From assembly GCA_031401235.1 (NCBI GenBank), contig JANNRJ010000037.1:1-34174 (forward strand): 34,174 nt of DNA, written 5' to 3'. Source of the stretch: UBA3006 sp031401235 (GTDB lineage Bacteria; Actinomycetota; Acidimicrobiia; Acidimicrobiales; Ilumatobacteraceae). A program made the translations under genes and the position numbers. Shown one piece after another: positions 1 through 6,637 of this stretch. The stretch's first letter is position 1; each line of letters begins with the position of its first letter. The notes below the pieces were generated by a model. It was not told the DNA's origin. It did no database searches and saw only the letters and a list, made by a program, of their open reading frames with translations.

Positions 1-414
1 ACGATGTCTGCTGGTCAAGCCAAGTTGATGCAGTACTTGCCGGTGGCGTTTGCCTTTTTTCAGATCTTTCTCACCACCCAATTGGTTGTCTATTACATGG
101 TGCAGGCCCTAGTGCGCATTGTTCAGCAGTACTACATCACCAAACGGTTCTATGGTCATGATCTGTCAATTGGCCGCCAGGCTCAAGCTGCCAGCGCCCA
201 AGCGCGAGACATGGCCAAGGAAGATAAGGATCAAACATCCAAGAAGATTCAGGAAAAGAAAAAGTCAAAGCCAGGATCAACACCTGCGCCGTTCGTGAGC
301 AAGCGAGTGACGCCGCCTAAAGGTAAACCAACGCCATCGGTCCAGCGTCCACAGCCGCCCGGAAAAAATCGAAGTGGACAAATTTCTCGCCGACCAAAAC
401 CACCACAAAACTGA
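1..414 (+). CDS. yidC: YidC membrane insertase, C-terminal part (5' end cut by window)
   Basis: The frame is open from base 1, so the N-terminal part lies outside the window. The visible part begins with the last transmembrane region of YidC/Oxa1: a hydrophobic stretch (about residues 10-45) ending in the typical VQQYYITKRFYG segment. It is followed by about 85 residues of polar, Lys/Arg/Pro/Gln-rich tail. YidC inserts and folds inner-membrane proteins alone or with SecYEG, and basic tails of this kind help contact the ribosome. The next gene is jag, 42 bases downstream, the standard yidC-jag pairing near the chromosome origin. Identity rests on the membrane segment plus context; the tail is not diagnostic. 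Confidence 0.88.
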   Translation, partial: TMSAGQAKLMQYLPVAFAFFQIFLTTQLVVYYMVQALVRIVQQYYITKRFYGHDLSIGRQAQAASAQARDMAKEDKDQTSKKIQEKKKSKPGSTPAPFVSKRVTPPKGKPTPSVQRPQPPGKNRSGQISRRPKPPQN

Positions 415-456
415 TCTATTGCGGTATCACCGCAACTCACACACAAAGGAATATTT

Positions 457-1290
457 ATGGAATGGGTAGAAACAACTGCAGCCACAATTGAAGAAGCAAA
501 AAATCTTGCGCTCGATCAACTAGGTGTCGCTGATGATGATGCTGAATTCGAAGTTCTTGATGAACCGAAGCAGGGATTATTCGGGCGAACTCGTGGTGAA
601 GCGCGCGTTCGTGCTCGGATCCGGCCTAAAACACCGCGTGCCAAAGCTGAGCGACGTGAGCGAGGATCAAAAAGTACACAACGGCGAACGGGACCACGCT
701 CTGCAGGTGAGTCAACTTCTCGTCCGCGAAGTAATTCCGCTTCGCGCCCAGACCGAGAAACACGCGCACCCCGTGAACGCACCCCGCGTGCCGATCAACC
801 ACATGTCGACCAACCGCATGTGGAGGCGAGCACTGTCAGTGCTGTAGCAACCACATTTTTGGAAGGTGTGCTCCGCTCAGCTGGTCTTGTTGGATCGGTA
901 ATGTCGAAGGTAGAAAACGACGATATCGATATTCAGGTTGATGGTGATGATCTCAATGTGTTGGTCGGTCAGCGAGGCACGACACTGATGGCGTTGCAAG
1001 ATTTAACGCGAGTTGTGAGTCAACGCCGCCTCGGTGATCATGACACCCACCTACGTGTAGATATCGCCAAATACCGTGAACGTCGGCGAGAAGCATTAGG
1101 CCGGTTTGCGCTCAAAGTAGCAAATGAGGTTCTTGCTGGTGGCGAGCCACGAGCCCTGGAGGCCATGAATTCCGCCGATCGTAAAATTGTGCATGATTCT
1201 TTGGCCGAAATGGAAGGTATTGCAACTCATTCAGAAGGCGAAGATCCACACCGCCGAGTTGTTGTATCGCTTGCAGACGGCGCCAAGTAA
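457..1290 (+). CDS. jag: Jag / KhpB-type RNA-binding protein (Jag_N, KH, R3H)
   Basis: This 277-residue protein has the three parts of the Jag family. A Jag_N domain (residues 1 to about 55) includes the hallmark KQGLFG motif. A long basic Arg/Pro/Ser-rich linker (about 56-125) contains a short tandem DQPHV repeat. A KH domain (about 150-205) has the nucleic-acid-binding VGQRGTT loop, and an R3H domain (about 205-277) includes ADRKIVHDSL. Family members bind RNA, often as a KhpA-KhpB pair, and affect cell division and cell-wall growth. The start is supported by AAAGGA 8 bases before the ATG. It lies between yidC and rsmG, as in most Gram-positive bacteria. The target RNAs cannot be told from sequence. 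Confidence 0.92.
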   Translation: MEWVETTAATIEEAKNLALDQLGVADDDAEFEVLDEPKQGLFGRTRGEARVRARIRPKTPRAKAERRERGSKSTQRRTGPRSAGESTSRPRSNSASRPDRETRAPRERTPRADQPHVDQPHVEASTVSAVATTFLEGVLRSAGLVGSVMSKVENDDIDIQVDGDDLNVLVGQRGTTLMALQDLTRVVSQRRLGDHDTHLRVDIAKYRERRREALGRFALKVANEVLAGGEPRALEAMNSADRKIVHDSLAEMEGIATHSEGEDPHRRVVVSLADGAK

Positions 1291-1351
1291 CAGCGGTCAA
1301 CGAGTCGCTAACTCGCTTTTCGTTATCTGATCGGCGAGTATCATCGCTGGA

Positions 1352-1942
1352 ATGCAATCGGCCGCGGCGCCCCCGTCCGGTCACGAGGGGCTATTACGGG
1401 TATTAGGTGAGGCCCAGCGAATCGGCACTCTGGGTTCGGCCCCGGGTATGGAGATCATTCGTCATTCGACTTGGTTTGCTGATGCTTTGCCCGCCGAAGT
1501 GATGCGGGTAATTGATCTTGGCAGTGGAGCGGGGGTGCCAGGGTTGATTGTGGCTGTTGTTCGACCAATGCTTAAAATTACTCTCGTTGATCGGCGAACC
1601 AAATGTGCCGACGCACTTGTTCGAGCGGTATCGGTTCTTGACCTTGCCGAACGAGTGAGCGTGCGCTGTGCCGACGCAAAAGACCTGAGCCGCCTACCTG
1701 ACTGGCAAGGTTGCTTCGACGCGGCAATAAGCAGGGGATTTGGACCTCCATTAACGACGCTTAGCCTGTCAGCATGCTTCGTGCGTGTGGGAGGAGTCGT
1801 TGTGATCAGCGAGCCACCTGAAGAAATACCCGACCGCTGGACAGGAATCGACATTGCCAGCCTGGGGCTGAGCGGTCCACATCGCATCGGACCTGTTGCA
1901 GTGTTCCACGTGGAACATGCTTCACCCGTCATCGAAAAGTGA
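1352..1942 (+). CDS. rsmG: 16S rRNA (guanine-N7) methyltransferase RsmG (GidB)
   Basis: This 196-residue Rossmann-fold methyltransferase shows SAM motif I as DLGSGAGVPGL (about residues 55-65), then LVDRRTKCADAL for the acidic ribose-binding residue region. RsmG methylates N7 of G527 (E. coli numbering) in 16S rRNA; its loss gives low-level streptomycin resistance in several bacteria. It is slightly shorter than E. coli RsmG, mainly at the N-terminus. The start is the ATG at 1352; the Shine-Dalgarno is weak, so a nearby alternative cannot be excluded. The C-terminal peptide VFHVEHA is encoded by an exact parS site, so DNA function constrains the protein end. The partition genes parA and parB follow. 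Confidence 0.93.
   Translation: MQSAAAPPSGHEGLLRVLGEAQRIGTLGSAPGMEIIRHSTWFADALPAEVMRVIDLGSGAGVPGLIVAVVRPMLKITLVDRRTKCADALVRAVSVLDLAERVSVRCADAKDLSRLPDWQGCFDAAISRGFGPPLTTLSLSACFVRVGGVVVISEPPEEIPDRWTGIDIASLGLSGPHRIGPVAVFHVEHASPVIEK
1902..1917. promoter_or_regulatory. parS: parS site 1 (inside rsmG)
   Basis: The exact 16-bp palindrome TGTTCCACGTGGAACA matches the actinobacterial parS core, the centromere site on which ParB loads and clamps. It lies entirely within the rsmG reading frame, encoding VFHVEH, about 110 bases upstream of parA. Confidence 0.93.
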
Positions 1943-1944
1943 GT

Positions 1945-1982
1945 TCTCGGAAGGATGTTCCACGTGGAACATCCTTCCGAGA
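1945..1982. repeat. Perfect 38-bp palindrome around parS site 2
   Basis: The arms are perfectly complementary over 19 bp with no spacer (left arm starts TCTCGGAAGGA, right arm ends TCCTTCCGAGA). It starts 2 bases after the rsmG stop codon. In RNA it would form a strong stem-loop, so it may also stop or attenuate rsmG transcripts. No T-run follows, so a standard intrinsic terminator is not clearly supported. Confidence 0.85.
1956..1971. promoter_or_regulatory. parS: parS site 2 (rsmG-parA gap)
   Basis: This is a second exact copy of TGTTCCACGTGGAACA, starting 54 bases after the start of the first. Unlike site 1 it is non-coding and sits at the exact centre of a longer perfect palindrome (1945-1982). 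Confidence 0.93.
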
Positions 1983-2025
1983 TATCCCCAGCCTCTAAGG
2001 TCCTCAGAGATAAGATGAATCGATC

Positions 2026-2874
2026 ATGGTCCGCATGAAAGCCCGAGCGGCTTCCACCCCTGCAACGACGCCCGTCAGACCGATCCAACGTCATCCACTC
2101 CCTCGAATCATGGCATTTGCCAATCAAAAGGGCGGTGTGGGCAAAACAACGACTGCGATCAATCTGGGTGCATGTTTAGCCGAATTGGGATATCGGGTAC
2201 TGCTCATTGACCTTGACCCGCAAGGAAATGCATCTACGGGTCTAGGACTTGACACCCGTGACCTGGAAACCACCATCTATGACGTACTGCTCCATGATGC
2301 TCCGCTTGAGGATTGCTTGGAGGCAACCGCGGTCAAGAATCTGTTTGTGGCCCCCGCAAGTCTTGATCTTGCCGGGGCTGAGATTGAGCTAGTTCCAGCA
2401 ATGGGTCGGGAAACTCGCTTGAAGAAGGCTATTGCTCCGATATCGGATCAGTTTGACTATGTGATTATTGATTGTCCCCCCTCCCTTGGACTTCTCACCG
2501 TCAATGGCTTGACAGCCGCCCAAGAGGTCGTTGTTCCGGTGCAGTGCCAGTACTACGCCCTGGAGGGTCTTGGCCAGTTACTCCGAAATGTCGCCCTCGT
2601 TAGTCGCAACCTCAACCCAGGTCTGGGTGTTTCAACAATTATTTGTACGATGTACGACTCTCGAACCAAACTCTCCAGTGATGTGGTTAGTGAAGTACGG
2701 GAACATTTCGGCGACAAGGTGTGTCCAACTGTGATTCCGCATACGGTTCGGCTTGCCGAGGCTCCGTCTCACGGCAAACCGATTATTACTTTTGACACAT
2801 CGTCAGCGGGCGCCAAAGCGTACCGAGCTGTTGCACTGGAGGTAAGCGGTGGCCCGCCACAGCGGACTCGGTAA
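2026..2874 (+). CDS. parA: Chromosome partition ATPase ParA (Soj)
   Basis: This is a ParA/MinD-type deviant Walker ATPase. The P-loop KGGVGKTTT is at residues 35-43 and includes the signature lysine; switch I is LIDLDPQGNAST and Walker B is YVIIDCPPSLGLL. ParA dimerises on ATP, binds DNA non-specifically, and is released by ParB-parS complexes, which moves the replicated origins apart. The N-terminal tail of about 28 residues is basic and poorly conserved; the ATG at 2026 is the first in frame, and ATGs at 2035 and 2110 are alternatives. The stop codon lies 26 bases inside parB, so the two are translationally linked. Two parS sites lie just upstream. Confidence 0.95.
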   Translation: MVRMKARAASTPATTPVRPIQRHPLPRIMAFANQKGGVGKTTTAINLGACLAELGYRVLLIDLDPQGNASTGLGLDTRDLETTIYDVLLHDAPLEDCLEATAVKNLFVAPASLDLAGAEIELVPAMGRETRLKKAIAPISDQFDYVIIDCPPSLGLLTVNGLTAAQEVVVPVQCQYYALEGLGQLLRNVALVSRNLNPGLGVSTIICTMYDSRTKLSSDVVSEVREHFGDKVCPTVIPHTVRLAEAPSHGKPIITFDTSSAGAKAYRAVALEVSGGPPQRTR

Positions 2875-3781
2875 GGGGCTTGGCGCTCTGATCCCGTCGG
2901 ACATCAGTCCGCAAACGGGTACGACCATTGCTGCCACTTCAGGTCTTCGAGATATTGAAATTAACGCAATTGACCCAAATCCTCACCAACCGCGGGTCCA
3001 TTTTGATGAAGACACCCTGAGTGAACTTTCGGCGTCGATTAGGGCAATTGGTTTGCTCCAACCAATTTTAGTTCGTCCAGGAAAAGACGGACGCTACGAA
3101 CTGATTGCTGGGGAACGGCGCTGGCGGGCGGCAACTCGGGCCGGACTCACTGTTATTCCGGCAATCATTCGAGTCACCGATGATGCTTCGTCGGTTGAGC
3201 AAGCTCTTGTCGAAAACTTGCACCGTCAGGATCTCACACCACTCGAAGAGGCGGCGGCATACCAACAGCTACTTGATGATTTTGGAATGACCCATGAACA
3301 CATTGCCAAAAAAGTTGGTCGAAGTCGGTCGGCAATCACAAATTCTGTACGTTTGCTCGCTCTACCGGCAGCCATCCAGCAACTACTGGCAAACGGACGA
3401 TTGTCGGCAGGTCATGCAAAAGCTTTATTGGGAAGCCCTGATCGTGCGTTTCAGGAACAATTAGCACGGAAGGCCGCCGATGAAAATTGGACGGTGAGAG
3501 CAATCGAAGACGCAGTACGCGATCACCAACGTCCCGCCCAGTTGGTGCCAACAACAGGCAGAAAATCAACGACACCTTCGCCGACTTCTTCAACACCAGA
3601 ACGTCCGAGTCTTCGGGCTCCTGGGCTTTTGGAGCTTGAACATTTATTGGCCGAACATTTGGGAACGACGGTGAACGTAACGATGTCAGGAAAGAATGGC
3701 AAAGTAATTATTCATTTTGCTGATCTTGATGACTTAGAGCGGATGTATCGCTTGATGGCTGAAGGTCCAAGCAATCACTAG
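2849..3781 (+). CDS. parB: Chromosome partition protein ParB (Spo0J)
   Basis: This 310-residue protein starts at GTG, chosen because GGAGGT lies 5 bases upstream and because the N-terminus GLGKGLGALIP is the conserved ParA-interacting peptide. The CTP-binding/hydrolysing ParB domain follows, with the ELIAGERRWRA box at about residues 85-95. A helix-turn-helix parS-reader (about 145-180, including IAKKVGRSRSAITNSVRLL) comes next, then a variable Pro/Thr/Ser linker and a C-terminal dimerisation domain. ParB clamps spread from parS, load SMC and stimulate ParA. It overlaps the end of parA and converges on cwlM. Confidence 0.96.
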   Translation: MARHSGLGKGLGALIPSDISPQTGTTIAATSGLRDIEINAIDPNPHQPRVHFDEDTLSELSASIRAIGLLQPILVRPGKDGRYELIAGERRWRAATRAGLTVIPAIIRVTDDASSVEQALVENLHRQDLTPLEEAAAYQQLLDDFGMTHEHIAKKVGRSRSAITNSVRLLALPAAIQQLLANGRLSAGHAKALLGSPDRAFQEQLARKAADENWTVRAIEDAVRDHQRPAQLVPTTGRKSTTPSPTSSTPERPSLRAPGLLELEHLLAEHLGTTVNVTMSGKNGKVIIHFADLDDLERMYRLMAEGPSNH

Positions 3782-3843
3782 AGAACAGCATGAAGTTCAC
3801 TAGGAGATTTATGGTGATGCTCAACTTCACCTTTCACACATAC

Positions 3844-3864
3844 TGTGGATAACCCTGTGGATAA
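3844..3864. promoter_or_regulatory. Two tandem DnaA boxes
   Basis: Two exact TGTGGATAA sequences (reverse complement of the DnaA box TTATCCACA) lie at 3844-3852 and 3856-3864, in the same orientation and 12 bp apart. They fill the gap between the parB end and the cwlM stop codon. Two boxes alone do not make an origin; they could be a DnaA-binding or titration site near one. Confidence 0.6.
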
Positions 3865-3865
3865 C

Positions 3866-4900
3866 TTAGGAAGGAGCGGTGGATGGTGGTTCTGATGATT
3901 CACCGATTATTCCCGAAACCCATACAGAGATTGCCGTGGAAATGGCCCGGGCAATTGTCTTTTGGCTTTCGATGATCATCGCCGAATTTCCAAGCGAGCA
4001 GATGATTGCTGGCATTTTAGTTTCGCGCAACACCGGTAGGCGCATGCCACTTATTTGAACAGTTTTTCCGTCAGACCTGGCAAGTTCTTGGGCCACTCGG
4101 GTGGCAAGTGACCGACCCCCTTGGGAAAAAAACGTTGGTGTTTCATAGTAGGCGACACAGTTTTCGCTGTCGGCGACATAGTCGATTCCGACATAGGCAT
4201 GTGCTTCGAATGTGTTTGCGGTTCGAATGTGTGAAGAGACATCGGCGTGATCAATAATTATCACTTGATCTGAATCAAAAAATAGGAGGCGAGAAATTTG
4301 TTGAGCAATGTGCAGTAACTGAGGCGAATGGTTGCGCAAAGTGGCGATAACAACACGAGGTGGCGATCCTTTGGCACCAAAGAAATCTCCGCGAAGCAGT
4401 TCTTCAAACTCACGAACTGTCACAATTCCCGGACCATCTCCGCCATGTCCAATTACTCGATCCAACGCTCGGAGAGTTTCTGGCCCACAAATGCCATCAG
4501 GCGCCAGGCCATAATTAGTTTGAAAATCTACTAAAGCGTGAATTGATTGCGGACCAAGAATTCCGTCTGCTCGACCACAATCGAATCCGAGCTTTGCCAA
4601 TTGGTGCTGCAATGACGCAACATCGTCACCTCGCAATTGAGGTGAGGTGAAATATAGAAGTCGCGTACCGAGAATCCACGCCGCCTCAACTAAAGCCGAC
4701 CAAGTATTGAGGTCACAATAGCCATCTGGGGGAAGACCCTGCTGGGATTGAAAGACTATTAGCGCATCGCCAGTGGCGCGACAAAAGCAACCTGGTTCTA
4801 TTTGGGCATCCGTGAGAAAACCTGCAGCAATTAGACGTTGCTGCAGTTCGCGGACGGAATCGCCGCGCTGACCTTGTGTTAAGGGGAAACTAGAAGAAAT
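3866..4900 (-). CDS. cwlM: CwlM-like peptidoglycan-binding pseudo-amidase
   Basis: The frame encodes two peptidoglycan-binding repeats followed by a degenerate Amidase_3 domain. Repeat 1 (about residues 9-70 from the proposed start) begins GQRGDSVRELQQRL; repeat 2 (about 89-150) begins RGDDVASLQHQLAKLGF and includes DGICGPETLRALD. The linker EAAWILGTRLLY matches the same position in mycobacterial CwlM. In the amidase part the zinc-site motif DPGHGG is replaced by ATLRNH, and the usual Glu is not found in the last motif (ICSLGN), so catalysis is unlikely. In mycobacteria CwlM is a PknB substrate that activates MurA. No ATG, GTG or TTG lies upstream of repeat 1 in this frame. I propose an ATT start at 4900, 8 bases after AGGAG and overlapping trxA by 22 bases. 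The TTG at 4636 would delete repeat 1 and has no Shine-Dalgarno. Confidence 0.8.
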   Translation of the reverse strand: MSSSFPLTQGQRGDSVRELQQRLIAAGFLTDAQIEPGCFCRATGDALIVFQSQQGLPPDGYCDLNTWSALVEAAWILGTRLLYFTSPQLRGDDVASLQHQLAKLGFDCGRADGILGPQSIHALVDFQTNYGLAPDGICGPETLRALDRVIGHGGDGPGIVTVREFEELLRGDFFGAKGSPPRVVIATLRNHSPQLLHIAQQISRLLFFDSDQVIIIDHADVSSHIRTANTFEAHAYVGIDYVADSENCVAYYETPTFFSQGGRSLATRVAQELARSDGKTVQISGMRLPVLRETKMPAIICSLGNSAMIIESQKTIARAISTAISVWVSGIIGESSEPPSTAPS

Positions 4901-5217
4901 TCTGCAAGCTCCTGAAGAAGTTGACCTTTTCCTTTTGCCCCAACAAGGCGTTTTTTCATCTCACCTTTATCGAATACAAGCAGAGTTGGAATGCTCATGA
5001 CATTGAACCGTTGGGCAATATCACCATGTTCGTCAACATTGAGTTTAGCGATGGTGAGTTTGCCGGCCTGTTCAGTGGCAAGTTCGCTGAGAATCGGCGC
5101 GATCGACTTACATGGTCCGCACCATTCAGCCCAAAAATCAACAACGATTGGCGTGCTACTACTTTTAACTGTTTCATCAAAATTATTACTCGTGAGGGTG
5201 ACGATTCCGTCTGCCAT
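4879..5217 (-). CDS. trxA: Thioredoxin
   Basis: This is a 112-residue thioredoxin fold with active site WCGPCK (Cys33 and Cys36 from the chosen start), the cis-proline loop MSIPTLLVF and the usual family length. It reduces disulfides in cytoplasmic proteins and is itself reduced by thioredoxin reductase, encoded just upstream (trxB). The ATG at 5217 (MADGIVTL) is preferred over one 24 bases earlier because AAGGA sits 7 bases before it. The 3' end contains the AGGAG that appears to serve the next gene, cwlM. The trxB-trxA-cwlM order is the same as in mycobacteria. Confidence 0.95.
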   Translation of the reverse strand: MADGIVTLTSNNFDETVKSSSTPIVVDFWAEWCGPCKSIAPILSELATEQAGKLTIAKLNVDEHGDIAQRFNVMSIPTLLVFDKGEMKKRLVGAKGKGQLLQELAEFLLVSP

Positions 5218-5338
5218 AAGGATTCCTTGGGTGATGGTCATCAGGTGGTAACGCGAGGTTCGCGTGGTCTGAGGACATGACGATGTTACCCACTACAACA
5301 ACAATGCAGACGGGTTTGTTCCCGACGCGAAAAATTAT

Positions 5339-6295
5339 CTAAGAGTGCTGTGACTCAAGCCACCGCTCACAGTCAATTGCGGCCATACATCCCGATCCCG
5401 CTGCCGTTACGGCCTGTCGGTAGGTGTGATCTTGAACATCTCCGCACGCGAACACGCCATCAATATTCGTATAGGTTGACCCAGCTCGAGTTATTAGATA
5501 ACCACTGTCTTCCATATCCAGAATCTCTTTAAATAGATCGGTATTCGGTCGATGACCTATTGCAACGAACAGGCCATCAATATCAAGATTTGTCTTTGAA
5601 CCATCAATGGTACTAGTGATCTCTATTCCAGAAAGTTTTCCATCGCCGTGAAGTTTGGTCACGTGTGAGTTCCAGAGAAACGAAATTTTGTCGTTTTTAA
5701 ACGCACGATCCTGCATAATTTTAGATGCCCGAAGAGAATCACGGCGGTGAATGAGAGTTACGTGCGAAGCGAACTTGGTGAGGAATGTTGCTTCCTCGAT
5801 GGCTGAGTCACCGCCGCCAACAACGACCACCTGTTGACCGCGAAAGAAAAATCCATCACAGGTTGCACAAGTTGATAAGCCGTGTCCGATGAGCTGGGTT
5901 TCCTCCTTGAGTCCGAGCATCAGTGATTGCGCACCGGTGGAAACGATTACGGACTCTGCCGTGTACTGAGTTTCACCAACAAAAACCCGTAACGGGCGTT
6001 GAGAAAAGTCGACTTTGGTCACTTTCTCGGTGATGAATGTTGCACCGAATTTGGCCGCCTGTTCACGACAACGTGACATCAATTCAGGGCCCATAATTCC
6101 GTCTGGGAAACCAGGAAAGTTTTCCACCTCGGTGGTGAGCATGAGTTGACCACCTGGTTGGTCCGAATTCGATGACGGTTCACCTTCAATGACGAGGGGA
6201 GCGAGATTTGCTCGCGCTGCATAGATTGCCGCGGTGAGTCCGGCTGGACCTGAACCAATAATGACAACTTTATGAGATGTGTCGGCGCCTGACAT
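5339..6295 (-). CDS. trxB: Thioredoxin-disulfide reductase
   Basis: This 318-residue flavoenzyme has the full family pattern. An FAD-binding GSGPAGL is near the N-terminus, redox site CATC at Cys143 and Cys146, an NADPH-binding VVGGGDSAIEEA, and a C-terminal FAD motif GVFACGDVQD. It passes electrons from NADPH through FAD to thioredoxin. AAAGG lies 5 bases before the ATG. It starts 9 bases after a small membrane protein gene and precedes trxA by about 120 bases, so the three are probably cotranscribed. Confidence 0.96.
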   Translation of the reverse strand: MSGADTSHKVVIIGSGPAGLTAAIYAARANLAPLVIEGEPSSNSDQPGGQLMLTTEVENFPGFPDGIMGPELMSRCREQAAKFGATFITEKVTKVDFSQRPLRVFVGETQYTAESVIVSTGAQSLMLGLKEETQLIGHGLSTCATCDGFFFRGQQVVVVGGGDSAIEEATFLTKFASHVTLIHRRDSLRASKIMQDRAFKNDKISFLWNSHVTKLHGDGKLSGIEITSTIDGSKTNLDIDGLFVAIGHRPNTDLFKEILDMEDSGYLITRAGSTYTNIDGVFACGDVQDHTYRQAVTAAGSGCMAAIDCERWLESQHS

Positions 6296-6304
6296 GGGTA
6301 CCTT

Positions 6305-6628
6305 TCAGTTGCGTGGTGGTCGGCGTCGTCTCATCAATAACGCACCGGTGACGGTGAAGACTGAGCCAAGAACAATGTACGAGAGCCAAACCGAAGTGGC
6401 ATGGGCAAACCAGACATCACCAAGTGACACCAGGGCACGCGAACCGCCGATGATTATTAGTGTGATGGCAAGAAATCCTGTTGCTAGTGCCAGGATGCCA
6501 AATACCAGACCTCGGGCGATTACAACTAGTGGTTGCGTTGTATATCGACGAATCAGGGCAACGAATCGATCTATCGATTCAACGGAATTAGCCGCCCACC
6601 GCGGATCGGTAAATGGGTTAGATGGCAT
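6305..6628 (-). CDS. Small membrane protein, two TM segments, function unknown
   Basis: This 107-residue protein has two predicted membrane spans, at about residues 32-60 and 80-100. The N-terminus is polar and the C-terminus short and arginine-rich (MRRRRPPRN), suggesting both ends are cytoplasmic. I do not recognise a family. The gene is tightly packed: it starts 9 bases after the kinase gene stops and ends 9 bases before trxB starts. This supports it as real and cotranscribed. Its position corresponds to small variable genes found between the murJ/sigM area and trxB in mycobacteria, but homology to those is not claimed. Confidence 0.7.
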   Translation of the reverse strand: MPSNPFTDPRWAANSVESIDRFVALIRRYTTQPLVVIARGLVFGILALATGFLAITLIIIGGSRALVSLGDVWFAHATSVWLSYIVLGSVFTVTGALLMRRRRPPRN

Positions 6629-6637
6629 GCCTCAAGG

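Noticed and set aside
3791..3829. Inverted repeat TGAAGTT/AACTTCA after parB as a terminator
   Set aside because: The 7-bp AT-rich arms are 25 bases apart with no T-run, too weak to call.
4051..4254. Minus-strand 67-residue frame inside cwlM
   Set aside because: It is a shifted frame of cwlM with no family resemblance or ribosome-binding site.
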